DNA of 64,000 nt from Flavobacterium eburneipallidum (GTDB taxonomy: Bacteria; Bacteroidota; Bacteroidia; Flavobacteriales; Flavobacteriaceae). The notes under the pieces were generated by a model that saw only the letters and a program-made list of their open reading frames with translations, was not told the DNA's origin and made no database searches. How positions within the stretch are numbered: position 1 is the stretch's first letter; every line of letters starts with the position of its first letter. Of this stretch, positions 1-8,600 are shown piece by piece. The position numbers and the translations under genes were made by a program. The stretch is taken from assembly GCF_027111355.2 (NCBI RefSeq), contig NZ_CP114291.2:1488001-1552000 (forward strand), written 5' to 3'.

Positions 1-774
1 TGTTTGCGCCTTGAATTGAATAATACTACCAATATGTCTTTTTCTAATTTGCAATGGGCTACAGAAAATTTTGATTTCTTGTTGAACAAACACCAATTCT
101 ACACTGATTTTGCTCAAAAAAATTGGCAACCTTTAAAAGACAAAAATATAAAACGCATTCAGAAAAAAATTAACAAACAAGAAAAGAAAAAAAATATGTT
201 AATTGAGGACGAAAATAAAAAGAAAGAAAAAGTAGAAAAAACCGATCGTGGAGTAGATACTTTGTTTCGGGTAACGTTAGGAAATCATACGCAATTGAGT
301 GGCATTGCTGATAGTAAAGCGAATATTTTATTGTCGGTCAATGCTATTATTATCTCAATCGCATTGTCTTCGATTATTCCAAAACTGGACAGTCCTAAAA
401 ATGCTCATTTGGTTATTCCTGTTTTTATTATGCTGATTTCGAGTGTGACCACAATAATTTTTGCCATTTTATCGACAAGACCCAAAGTTACTACAGGATT
501 TTTTACCCGTGCAGATGTCGAAGCCAAAAAAGTGAATCTGATGTTTTTTGGAAATTTCTATAAAATGCCTATCGAAGAATACGAATGGGCAATGAACGAA
601 ATGATGAAAGATCGGGATTATTTGTACTCAACAATGATAAAAGATTTGTATTATTTAGGCTTGGTTTTACAACGAAAATACAATCTATTGCGGATTACCT
701 ACAATATTTTTATGATAGGAATTATTGTGACAGTTATCGCATTTATCATAGCGTTCAAGTCAGTTGGACTTTAA
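1..774 (+). CDS. Pycsar-effector-type (DUF5706) membrane protein, 5' partial
   Basis: The reading frame is open from base 1, so the N-terminus lies outside the window; 257 codons are visible. The visible part has a charged Lys/Glu-rich linker, then the motif HTQLSGIADSKANILLSVNA leading into two transmembrane segments (about residues 105-155), and a third near the C-terminus (about 230-250). That arrangement is the PycTM/DUF5706 domain, the membrane effector module of cyclic-pyrimidine (Pycsar) antiphage systems. In flavobacteria this domain is often the C-terminal half of a protein with an N-terminal HD phosphohydrolase domain, and the helical segment before the linker would fit that. The HD part cannot be seen here. 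A stand-alone effector fused to another N-terminus is the alternative. Confidence 0.7.
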   Translation, partial: CLRLELNNTTNMSFSNLQWATENFDFLLNKHQFYTDFAQKNWQPLKDKNIKRIQKKINKQEKKKNMLIEDENKKKEKVEKTDRGVDTLFRVTLGNHTQLSGIADSKANILLSVNAIIISIALSSIIPKLDSPKNAHLVIPVFIMLISSVTTIIFAILSTRPKVTTGFFTRADVEAKKVNLMFFGNFYKMPIEEYEWAMNEMMKDRDYLYSTMIKDLYYLGLVLQRKYNLLRITYNIFMIGIIVTVIAFIIAFKSVGL

Positions 775-814
775 TTATATATCTATCCGTTACTTGTACT
801 AATTTTAAAAATTA

Positions 815-880
815 CACACGGATGACACGGATTTTTATATTTATGTCAGCGAAAATTCGCCTAATCCGTGTCATCTGTGT
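815..880. repeat. Hairpin of CACGGAT-type words
   Basis: A 17-nt left arm, ACACGGATGACACGGAT (815-831), pairs with the right arm at 864-880 with one mismatch. The 32-nt interior holds a second small palindrome, GCGAAAATTCGC (849-860). Each arm is two copies of a CACGGAT word. The hairpin lies between the Pycsar-type gene (ends 774) and the convergent GAF gene (ends 919) and is followed by a T run at 881-888. It could therefore also serve as a terminator for the left gene. Related hairpins occur at 17838/18275, 39657 and 55016. Confidence 0.75.
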
Positions 881-918
881 TCTTTTTTTGTTATTAGTCC
901 GCTTTACGGACAGTCATA

Positions 919-3294
919 TTAATTTATTTCGTCCAATAAATCTTGATAAGTTATTTTTGGTGAAGGAAAATTATTTTCAGTATTAGCCACTTTCACTCGA
1001 ATCGCTCTTAATCCAGAAACGCCTTGTAAATCTTCTACCTCAAATTGTTCTATTTTGGGTTCCAATATTTTTTTGTGTTGCAAGTATTTGATGTATTTTA
1101 AATATTCGTTTTCTTCAGCAACTTGAGAAAATACAATCGTAATTTTTTCTTTTTCGGTGATGCGTTCTTTCGATCCTTTTATGTGTGCTTTATCGATTCG
1201 TTTTTTGACCACTTCATAGCGTGCATTGTAAGTTCCATCCACATCAAAACGTTTTTCGTCCATTCGAAAACGGATAGAAAGTGGCGAACTAAATACCAAA
1301 ATCAACGAAGTAACATCCAATTGATACTGCAAAGTCGCTTTGAGCTGGTGGTGTTCCAATTCCATTTCGCACAAAGTTTGCAATTGCCACAAACGCAAAT
1401 TGTGCAAATACATCATGTCAAAAGGTTTTGTAGGCGAAATCGAAGCTCCAATATACAAATTGTGTTCCACGCCATCCGTTTTGAAGCGTTCGTAATAATG
1501 CGGATAAATTTGTTGGGCTTCCAGTTGTTTTCGGTCTAAAATCGAAGCTAGTTTTTTGTTGATTATGGACATGGCATTATCAAACTTTTTTCGTTCCTGA
1601 TAGAACAAACCTGTTTTTTCGTCAAGACTTTCAAAATACAAAAGTTCTGATTTTTCGTTTTTGGCATTGCCTTTCGTATTTTTTAAAATAGGATGAATTT
1701 CTTCTTCAATATAACGCTGAATCTGTTGTTCGGTGTCGGCTTTCAAAGGAAATTCCAATTCTTTTCGCATTGATTCTAATTCAAATTTGCGTTGTTCCAA
1801 AAGCACTAAATTTGATTTTGTGTCTTGATTTTCGAAAATTTCCAAAAGAGTAGTCAATTGGTTTTTCAGGTCTTTTTTTACCGTTTCATTTCGGTGTTCC
1901 GATGAACCTTTGATGTCAATTTGCCCGTACAAAGGATAGACATTTTTGAAAACTATTTCCTTAAAAATATAATCTTTGGTATGATTGCTGTTTTGAAAAT
2001 AACTTTGGGATTCTCTTTTGAATTTCCAATACACACTTGGGTGAATCGTAGTATATTCTCTTTGAATAATGGCTTCGATTTGGTGTTGCATATCGGTATT
2101 GTAACGATCAATCGTGTCGGTCAAATAAGGTAAAACCAAATCTAATTTGGTGGCATTTACACTATTTAATTCTCGTGGATTTTCAGATACAATTTCCAAT
2201 ATGCCTAATAAATGGTCGTCTTTGATGACGGGTGCAAAAATACAACTGCCAATATTTTGATGCAGCAAATGTTGTCCTAATCTTTCGTTACCTATCTCGT
2301 TGGCAAATTTTTGGACATTTGAAATTACAAACGCTTCTTTTTTTTGCAATAAATTTTCAAAGGAACAGCCAAAGAAAGCATTTTTGCAATCGACTTCATG
2401 CTCTGACGAAAGCAGAAAACTATTCATTTGAACATCTATTTTAAAGGGAGTGTTGAACTTTTCCTCTTCTTGATTGTAAATAATGAATCCTATTTTTAAG
2501 CCTGGAATTTTAAAAAGCGAGGTGAAAATAGATTGAATAATTTCGGATGGAGTAACTTTATCAGGTTTTAATAAATTACTTTTCAGATTTGAAATGGCAT
2601 TTTCGGTTGTAGCATCAAATAGAGAAACAATCCCAAAACCTTTTAAAATCCAGCTTCCAACAGGAAATTTTGATTTCCAAAGTTCAAGATCATTGTAATT
2701 ATCAATTAATAGGTCAATGTCTTCTGGTGTTAAAGAAAGTGCTTTTTGGGTTGGAATAATTTCCATAAAATCGGCATTGTATAAAATGCGATAATGTTTT
2801 ACAATTCCATTTTCATCTGGAATATCATAAAAGAAAGGACGGTTGAAATCAATTTTTTGTTTGTAATACATTTGCAAAATCAAACAACAATTGCTGATGT
2901 AAAATTGGTGGTCATCAAAATCACGAATTTCCATGTCGAATGTAGTCCCAGCATTTTTTAAAATACTCTTAAAACGTTCGGTATAATTGAAAGTTAAATT
3001 CTGAAACGGAATGGTTACGGCTTTAATTTCATTTTTGGTCAAAGCAGTTGGGAACAAATCGGCAAGTAAGTGATGAATTAGTGTTTCATTTTTTTGAATA
3101 ATCGAATAATCTTCAATTCCGGTTCTAAATTCAGGCAAAGGTTCAATTTCTTTTAGAATGGCTTTGGCATAATTCGAACGATAATCTACATCTGATAAAG
3201 CAATTTCTTCAAAAGATTCGATTAATTTGTGAAAAGAGATTATCGTTTTAAAAGGACTGTTGATGTCGAAATTAGTAGCCATTTGGAATTTCAT
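919..3294 (-). CDS. GAF domain-containing protein
   Basis: A 791-residue cytoplasmic protein with no signal peptide or transmembrane segments. A GAF-like region is visible at about residues 240-400, including the stretch LLGILEIVSENP. It is followed by a long charged helical region and a C-terminal alpha/beta part. No kinase, cyclase, phosphodiesterase or DNA-binding motif is visible, so the output is unknown. Two start codons are possible, ATG at 3294 and ATG four codons later at 3282; the second gives an N-terminus MATNFDINSP. It is a single gene, converging on the Pycsar-type gene. The family is seen in flavobacteria; ligand and role are not known to me. Confidence 0.7.
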   Translation of the reverse strand: MKFQMATNFDINSPFKTIISFHKLIESFEEIALSDVDYRSNYAKAILKEIEPLPEFRTGIEDYSIIQKNETLIHHLLADLFPTALTKNEIKAVTIPFQNLTFNYTERFKSILKNAGTTFDMEIRDFDDHQFYISNCCLILQMYYKQKIDFNRPFFYDIPDENGIVKHYRILYNADFMEIIPTQKALSLTPEDIDLLIDNYNDLELWKSKFPVGSWILKGFGIVSLFDATTENAISNLKSNLLKPDKVTPSEIIQSIFTSLFKIPGLKIGFIIYNQEEEKFNTPFKIDVQMNSFLLSSEHEVDCKNAFFGCSFENLLQKKEAFVISNVQKFANEIGNERLGQHLLHQNIGSCIFAPVIKDDHLLGILEIVSENPRELNSVNATKLDLVLPYLTDTIDRYNTDMQHQIEAIIQREYTTIHPSVYWKFKRESQSYFQNSNHTKDYIFKEIVFKNVYPLYGQIDIKGSSEHRNETVKKDLKNQLTTLLEIFENQDTKSNLVLLEQRKFELESMRKELEFPLKADTEQQIQRYIEEEIHPILKNTKGNAKNEKSELLYFESLDEKTGLFYQERKKFDNAMSIINKKLASILDRKQLEAQQIYPHYYERFKTDGVEHNLYIGASISPTKPFDMMYLHNLRLWQLQTLCEMELEHHQLKATLQYQLDVTSLILVFSSPLSIRFRMDEKRFDVDGTYNARYEVVKKRIDKAHIKGSKERITEKEKITIVFSQVAEENEYLKYIKYLQHKKILEPKIEQFEVEDLQGVSGLRAIRVKVANTENNFPSPKITYQDLLDEIN

Positions 3295-3438
3295 TTAGTA
3301 TGTAAATTTACTAATAATCCAATAGGTGAGACTGTTTTTTGATTGTTATTTTTTATCAAAAAACCTCAAATGCAATATCCAGTAGAACCGAATATTCAAA
3401 TTGATTCCGTTTTTTTCAAAATTATAGAAGTGCTAATT

Positions 3439-3660
3439 TTAAGCTGGACAATGTTTTTTTTGGTACAGATTGATCAAAGTTTCATTGATGTCCTTTAGTT
3501 CAGGAGTTAAAAATGTTTTATGCCCTTTGGTGTCGTCAGTCAATTCTAAACCGCATACTGAACATTTGTATTCCTTGAAATGATTGGTGATGTTTCGAGA
3601 AGTTATCATTTTATGCCCAAAAAAAGAGCAGGAAATTTTTTTGATTTTGACAAGGTTCAT
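3439..3660 (-). CDS. Small zinc-ribbon-like protein (DUF1660-like)
   Basis: A 73-residue protein. The frame extends upstream to 3804, but that extension is hydrophobic and low-complexity, and the ATG at 3660 gives the sensible N-terminus MNLVKIKKISCSFFGHK. Cys and His are arranged as S-C-x3-G-H-K followed by C-S-V-C-G about 20 residues later, which suggests one bound zinc. The pattern resembles the small DUF1660 proteins first described in prophages. No other phage gene lies nearby, so here it looks like an ordinary chromosomal orphan. Function unknown. Confidence 0.55.
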   Translation of the reverse strand: MNLVKIKKISCSFFGHKMITSRNITNHFKEYKCSVCGLELTDDTKGHKTFLTPELKDINETLINLYQKKHCPA

Positions 3661-3802
3661 GGTTAGTTGGTTTAAAATTAGACAAGTAAACATATATAAA
3701 ATTTCGATTAAAAGTAAAATATAATCGTTTAAAAGCATTTTTTGTGATATAAATAGAGTAAAAAACTTATAGCATAGCCTTCTGTTATAATCTAGTTTAG
3801 TC

Positions 3803-3836
3803 AAAAAAAATCCCCAATTATTTTACTAATTGAGGA
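3803..3836 (-). terminator. Rho-independent terminator of the nucleoid-associated protein gene
   Basis: Stem TCCCCAATTA (3811-3820) pairs with TAATTGAGGA (3827-3836), with one mismatch and a 6-nt loop. On the minus strand it is followed by a run of eight T (3803-3810). It lies 30 bp past the stop codon at 3866. Confidence 0.75.
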
Positions 3837-3865
3837 ATTGAATGTGTTTGATTTTGAGAGCCTTA

Positions 3866-4924
3866 CTAGCTTTTTACTTCTTTATTGAAATAAACCAAGT
3901 AATAGTACATTTGTTTTTCTTCGTCCCAGCCTTTTTCTACAAATTTCTCGGCACTTTCTGGATTGATGAAATCCATTTTGATTTGAATTTGTGTATCCAA
4001 GTTGATTACATTTTTAATCGATTTTCTAGCATCAGAAACCGCTGCATTCGCAATAGGGAAAGTCGTAATATCTTCAATACTGTATTTTTCGCCTTTGTCA
4101 ACTTTATAGTTTTTGAATTCTGGAATCAAATCAGGATTGTCCAAAACTTCGTTTAGGAAATTGGTTTCTTCAAACTGATCATTTTTGGCAAAATAATTCA
4201 CAGAACGATTCATAAACATTACTTCTTCTTTTTTGTCTTCGGCAGGAAAAACAACATCTTTAGCAAAACCTTGACAAAATTTCAAGTATTTTTTAGTGAT
4301 GAAGTTTTCGTCTTCGAAAGCATCAACCGAAAGGAAATGTTCTAACCAATAGCGAGCATCATAACGGTTACTGTCAACAGTTAGGATTTTGTACCCTTCT
4401 TCTTTTTTGTAATTAAAAATAATACAACCTTTGTCTAGTTTGCTCAAATTGATTCCTTGTTGCAAAATCATTTCTAGGTTGGTTCCTTTTTCTTCAAATT
4501 GCAAGAAATCTGCTTGTAGCTCGCTTTTAAAAATTCCAATAGCATCCACTACATTATTGTCGATATTGATATTGGTCAAATGTGTTATATAAACCTCTCC
4601 GTTTTTGATGTGTGGATGATTGGATTGTTCGAATAAATGAGTCGTGATTTGTTTCGAAACTTCGTGTAAACTACTTGGATTTTCAAAAATTTGTGTAGCG
4701 AATTTGAACATATCGTTGTACTCTAGATCTACTTCGTGTGCAAATTGAAAGTAGTTTTCTTCTTTTTCCCGAAAAGGCTTAAAGAAATATTCTTTGATTA
4801 AAGGAACTACTTCGTCATTTAGTTTAAAAGCTTCTTCCGATAAAAAAATAGCTTCGTTTCGGCTTTTGTTTCCCACTCTGTGAATGGATAACGTTTCTAT
4901 GTACGTGTTAAATAAATTGATCAT
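3866..4924 (-). CDS. Nucleoid-associated protein (NdpA/YejK family)
   Basis: A 352-residue protein of the 37-kDa nucleoid-associated family (PF04245). Its length matches the family, as do the N-terminal segment on a conserved internal Arg/His region and the central stretch GINLSKLDKGCIIFNY. It is a cytoplasmic DNA-binding or nucleoid-associated protein whose exact role is poorly defined even in Escherichia coli. The gene stands alone: its terminator follows at 3803-3836, and the next gene upstream is a pRiA4b ORF-3-like gene on the same strand. Confidence 0.8.
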   Translation of the reverse strand: MINLFNTYIETLSIHRVGNKSRNEAIFLSEEAFKLNDEVVPLIKEYFFKPFREKEENYFQFAHEVDLEYNDMFKFATQIFENPSSLHEVSKQITTHLFEQSNHPHIKNGEVYITHLTNINIDNNVVDAIGIFKSELQADFLQFEEKGTNLEMILQQGINLSKLDKGCIIFNYKKEEGYKILTVDSNRYDARYWLEHFLSVDAFEDENFITKKYLKFCQGFAKDVVFPAEDKKEEVMFMNRSVNYFAKNDQFEETNFLNEVLDNPDLIPEFKNYKVDKGEKYSIEDITTFPIANAAVSDARKSIKNVINLDTQIQIKMDFINPESAEKFVEKGWDEEKQMYYYLVYFNKEVKS

Positions 4925-4946
4925 TGGCTTTTATTTTTTAGACAAA

Positions 4947-4991
4947 AGAACCAAGATGTAAGACAGAGTTGAAGTCTTTCATCTTGGTTCT
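4947..4991. terminator. Intergenic hairpin, probable terminator
   Basis: AGAACCAAGATG (4947-4958) pairs perfectly with CATCTTGGTTCT (4980-4991), and AAGAC/GTCTT (4960-4964 and 4974-4978) extend the stem inward. It lies 23 bp after the stop of the pRiA4b ORF-3-like gene and just upstream of the nucleoid-associated gene. Only a short T tract (TTTTGTC) follows on the minus strand, so its strength as a terminator is uncertain. Confidence 0.5.
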
Positions 4992-5014
4992 CTATTATTG
5001 ATTTCTTCTCTTTT

Positions 5015-5557
5015 TTAATTCCAGTTTTCTTCGAAGCCATAGTCTTCAAAACTATCGTCTCCGCTAAACATATCTAAATCTTCTTCGTCTAGATCGTCTT
5101 CAAATTCGTTGTAACTTTCATTTTCATCATCGTCGGCAAGAAATTGTTTTTCCATTGCTTCGTCAGGCATTGCACCAACAGCAAAAATGGTTTCTGGATA
5201 CGTATTTCCAGCAACAATTTCTTCGATTGCGGCTAATTCTACAAGGAAAGTCCACATGTTGATGAAGTCATAAACATAAATTATTTTGGTATTTTCTTTA
5301 TCCAAAATATCCGAAAGCTGATAATCACTCATCGTTTTTTGTTCGCCCGGAATATCGCCAGTATCAAACATTGGGATTTCGTCTTCCTGATTCCAGGTAT
5401 CATCACAAGTATAGAAAGAAGCTACTTCCATTCCGTCAAATCCAAAAGAATTGAAGATGGCGTTGTGTAAATCCTCTAAAGTGTCTTCGGCAAGTATCGC
5501 AATATCTCTAAAAATGTCCTCTTCGGCATCAAGAATTACTCTGAATTTGTAAACCAT
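5015..5557 (-). CDS. Plasmid pRiA4b ORF-3 family (IS1096 passenger TnpR-like) protein
   Basis: A 180-residue protein. The N-terminal half (about 1-110) follows the PF07929 pattern: an MVYKFRVILDAEEDIFRDI opening, then DTLEDLHNAIFNSFGFDGM, then DILDKENTKIIYVYDF. The C-terminal 45 residues are strongly acidic and look disordered. The family was named from plasmid and IS1096 passenger genes, but members are common as chromosomal single genes without transposases, as here. Function unknown. A TACCTTTG box on the minus strand at 5581-5588 is a likely promoter element. Confidence 0.75.
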   Translation of the reverse strand: MVYKFRVILDAEEDIFRDIAILAEDTLEDLHNAIFNSFGFDGMEVASFYTCDDTWNQEDEIPMFDTGDIPGEQKTMSDYQLSDILDKENTKIIYVYDFINMWTFLVELAAIEEIVAGNTYPETIFAVGAMPDEAMEKQFLADDDENESYNEFEDDLDEEDLDMFSGDDSFEDYGFEENWN

Positions 5558-5701
5558 AATCTTTGTTTTTATTGAAAGGTCAAAGGTAAAATATAATTTT
5601 AGATTTTAGATTTCAGATTTTGGATTTGTTGATAAGATTTTAAATCCTTGAATTTTTGATGGTTTTTGGTTTTAGGAATTTGAAGGTGAGTTAAAGGGGG
5701 T

Positions 5702-5986
5702 TTATTTTGTAATTTTTTTTACTAAAACATAGCCAAAATGAAAAATAATAGTTAGTCCACCTCCAATAAACCAAAAAACCATATAAATAGCCATAATAGG
5801 CATTCCACATCTAAATTCTCCCTCTTTGTATTTGGGTATAAAAAAATTAGGTAAAACAAATAAATGTAAAATCAAAATTAATCCAAAAACCAGATATTTC
5901 CACTTTTTAAAGCCATATTTATCTAATAAAAAGTATCCAAGAATTTGCATTATAAGGATTAAAGTAATTAAGTGAATTGGAGCCAT
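5702..5986 (-). CDS. Small three-helix membrane protein of unknown function
   Basis: A 94-residue protein with hydrophobic segments at about residues 4-21, 32-50 and 65-88 and a basic C-terminus (KKITK). I recognise no family. A short Cys-containing linker, EFRCGMP, lies between the second and third segments. The ATG at 5986 is the first in the frame. It sits between two other genes of unknown role on the same strand. Confidence 0.45.
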   Translation of the reverse strand: MAPIHLITLILIMQILGYFLLDKYGFKKWKYLVFGLILILHLFVLPNFFIPKYKEGEFRCGMPIMAIYMVFWFIGGGLTIIFHFGYVLVKKITK

Positions 5987-6050
5987 AAATTAAATAATTA
6001 TATTTTTTAAAAACAGAGATAACCTAGTTTTTTACCGTTAATCCGAGCTT

Positions 6051-6353
6051 CTAGCTCGTTCCTATTTCAATTAGTGAATTTTTTACAATTATAATTAGTT
6101 CTTGTAATTCAACGGCATATTTCGGTTTTATGATTTTCTGATACGTGGTAAAGAAAGGCGAAATTTCAATTTTATTTTCTGTTTTTGGATTTTCATAGAC
6201 AATGATTTCGAAAGTAATTTTTCGCATTTTCAACCTAAAGACATAGCCCCAATCTGCTTTTGTTGGCAAAAATGTTTCATAGTCTTTTTCTAATATCGAT
6301 TCCAATTTTTCTCCTAGAATTGAAATATATGGTGTATTAATTTCGACTTTCAT
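6051..6353 (-). CDS. Hypothetical protein, 100 aa
   Basis: A soluble alpha/beta protein with no recognised family. It has an N-terminal segment (MKVEINTPYISILGEKLESI), a central beta-rich part (FRLKMRKITFEIIVYENP) and a C-terminal helix (YAVELQELIIIVKNSLIEIG). The stop codon overlaps a GCTTCTAGCTCG-type region at about 6048-6060. No partner gene is evident. The 250 bp upstream (6354-6604) show no further gene. Confidence 0.45.
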   Translation of the reverse strand: MKVEINTPYISILGEKLESILEKDYETFLPTKADWGYVFRLKMRKITFEIIVYENPKTENKIEISPFFTTYQKIIKPKYAVELQELIIIVKNSLIEIGTS

Positions 6354-6604
6354 TTGTCTTAATTCCTTTGAAATTAATTTTTTAAATAAAACATAACCAG
6401 TTTATACAAGCTATAAAGTTACTTCAATTCAACCGTTTTTAGTTTGCTTTGTGACATAAAAGAGGTAGTTTTTATTTAGCTAATATATAAAAGTTATTTA
6501 TGAAAAAAGTCAAGTTGGCTTTTGATTTAGAGTTCTTATCATTGTAGTTAGATTTCTAGCAACTAATGAATTTGAGGGAATGCATTTTGTTACAATGGAG
6601 TCAG

Positions 6605-7201
6605 TTATTTTTTAATTTTATGAAGTAACTTTTTCTTAATAAGATGATAGTTTGGATGACTGGGATAACTTCTGTTAGAAGTCATATTGTTAAAAATTAA
6701 AGCGGTTAGTAATAGAATCAAAACACCAATCAAAACAGGCGAAAATAGGTAAATATAGCCAAGGTCTTTAATCTTGTCCGAACCAATAATAGCGATAAGT
6801 GCAGTTGCACCTCCAGGTGGATGTAGGGTTTTGGTAATCTGCATTAAAACAATAGAAAGTGAAACAGCCAGTGGAGCTGCTATCCAAATAATATCGGGAA
6901 GCAACTTGTTAACGGTAACACCTATAAAAGCAGAAATCAAATGACCACCAACCAAGTTTCGAGGTTGCGAAAACGGACTTTGAATAATACCATAAACCAG
7001 TACACTCGATGCTCCAAAAGAACCAATCAAATAAACCGCATCATTTCCAGAAAAATGAATGGATTGTATATAAGCTAGAATTCCAATACCAACAAATGAA
7101 CCCAAAAATGCCCAAAAATGCTCCTTCCAATCCACCAATGTTTCTTTGTAGAGAATATAACGGGTCTTGCGGTAGCTTCTTTTTATTTTTTGGATAGGCA
7201 T
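6605..7201 (-). CDS. HPP family membrane protein
   Basis: A 198-residue protein with four to five transmembrane segments. The family signature HPPGGAT is at residues 127-133 and the conserved SQPRNLVGGHLISA segment at 78-91. HPP proteins (PF04982) are inner-membrane proteins; some plastid and cyanobacterial members transport nitrite. Substrate here is unknown. The gene starts 4 bp after the ClC gene ends, so the two are almost certainly co-transcribed and may work together in anion transport (inference from context). Confidence 0.85.
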   Translation of the reverse strand: MPIQKIKRSYRKTRYILYKETLVDWKEHFWAFLGSFVGIGILAYIQSIHFSGNDAVYLIGSFGASSVLVYGIIQSPFSQPRNLVGGHLISAFIGVTVNKLLPDIIWIAAPLAVSLSIVLMQITKTLHPPGGATALIAIIGSDKIKDLGYIYLFSPVLIGVLILLLTALIFNNMTSNRSYPSHPNYHLIKKKLLHKIKK

Positions 7202-7205
7202 ATTT

Positions 7206-8486
7206 TTATTTTATGATACTTGGAGTGAAACTATAAACTGTGAATGGATAAATCGTTTTTGCGGTGTATTTCGAAATCAAACAAACCACCAAAATCGGAA
7301 GGAATAAAGTATAATCATTGGTTAAACCACAAACCAAAAATATTGCCGTAAATGGTGCGTGAATACTAGCACTTAAAACGGCTGCCATTCCGATAATCAT
7401 AAAGTTTAAAGGAATTACACCTGCATTGAAAAAGGTATTTAAAACAGAAGCTACTAATAATCCTAAAAATGCACCGATGAATAAACTTGGAGCAAAAACG
7501 CCACCATCTCCGCCAGAAGCTAATGTTATGGAAGTTACAATTGGTTTTAATATTAACAAACCAATGAAAGTTAAGGCTAACGTTATGGTCAATGGAATTT
7601 CAGATGAATTCCCCAAAATGGTTTTCATAGCGTGATACCCTTCGCCATACAATTGCGGGAAAATATAGAATGCAATACTCAATACTGCAGAACCAATAAG
7701 GATTTTATAATAATGAGTGTTAATTTTTGAGAATTGCGATTTGAAAAACAAAACACATCGGGTCAAATAAACCGAATTCAATCCGGCTAAAATTCCTAAA
7801 AGGATAAAATAAGGAATGGCTTTAATGTGCCAAGTTACAATTGAAACAGCAAACAAAGGTTCATCTTTTAGAATGGTAATCAAACCAAAAGCAATGGAAA
7901 CGGCAATAAGATTTGAAATCACAAAAGCACGAGTTACTTTTCTTGAAATAACCTCTATTGCAAATAAAATTCCTGCAATTGGACTACTGAATAAAGCCGT
8001 GATTCCTGCTGCAACACCAGCGCAAATCAGTTCGGTTTTGTATTGTCTAAAAACATTTTCTTTTCGTTGAGCAACTGATCCAATTGTTGCCGAAGCGACA
8101 ACTGTAGAAACTTCAATTCCTGTAGAACCACCAAAAACAACAGTTAATAATCCGTTGATGAAATGGGATGATATTTTATAACTAGGTAGGTTTTTAGATT
8201 TAGAATTGGTGCTTTCAAAAATTTCTTTGATGCCTTTGTTTTCTTTTTTCTTAAATAAATACTGTCTTAAAAAGTAAATTATTGACAATCCGAATACTGG
8301 AAAAACAATAAAAAATATTGGATTGATAGTAGCTTTATGAAAAAAAAGTTCTTCATAATGTTCGGTTGCTTTTTTCAAAACAAGTCCTAAAAAGGCGGAA
8401 AGAAAACCGATTAAGATAGAAACAATGACTAGTTTTTGGAATTTTATTAGTTGGTAATTTGCTTTAATCCGAGTGGTATTGTTCAT
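7206..8486 (-). CDS. ClC-family chloride channel or anion antiporter
   Basis: A 426-residue integral membrane protein with about ten hydrophobic segments. The GGVFAPSLFIGA motif (the G-x-F-x-P anion-pathway signature) is clear. The region matching GREGP reads GSTGI (120-124): the position of the gating glutamate appears to be Thr, with a Glu three residues downstream. It ends without the CBS domain pair found in longer ClC proteins. It heads a two-gene unit with the HPP gene. A TAATTTTG box on the minus strand (8527-8534) lies about 40 bp upstream of the ATG. Confidence 0.85.
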   Translation of the reverse strand: MNNTTRIKANYQLIKFQKLVIVSILIGFLSAFLGLVLKKATEHYEELFFHKATINPIFFIVFPVFGLSIIYFLRQYLFKKKENKGIKEIFESTNSKSKNLPSYKISSHFINGLLTVVFGGSTGIEVSTVVASATIGSVAQRKENVFRQYKTELICAGVAAGITALFSSPIAGILFAIEVISRKVTRAFVISNLIAVSIAFGLITILKDEPLFAVSIVTWHIKAIPYFILLGILAGLNSVYLTRCVLFFKSQFSKINTHYYKILIGSAVLSIAFYIFPQLYGEGYHAMKTILGNSSEIPLTITLALTFIGLLILKPIVTSITLASGGDGGVFAPSLFIGAFLGLLVASVLNTFFNAGVIPLNFMIIGMAAVLSASIHAPFTAIFLVCGLTNDYTLFLPILVVCLISKYTAKTIYPFTVYSFTPSIIK

Positions 8487-8600
8487 TAGAAGTAAATTTG
8501 TAAAACCATACGTTTTATGATATTCACAAAATTAGTCAAACAAAATCGGTTTTTAATAAAATCATCTAGGTATTAAATGTTAAAATTATCGAAATTACAG

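Noticed and set aside
585..986. Open frame of 133 codons on the plus strand overlapping the Pycsar-type gene
   Set aside because: It is a shifted frame of the real gene at its start and then runs through the repeat hairpin; the composition is not coding-like.
1123..1539. Plus-strand open frame antisense to the GAF gene
   Set aside because: Shadow of the minus-strand gene; very rich in Phe, Arg and Ile, with no family match. The same applies to the many other antisense frames under long genes, for example 16139-16363, 44819-45274 and 51895-52272.
5015..5557. IS1096-type mobile element, because of the passenger-protein family name
   Set aside because: There is no transposase and no terminal inverted repeat around it; chromosomal single copies of this family are common.
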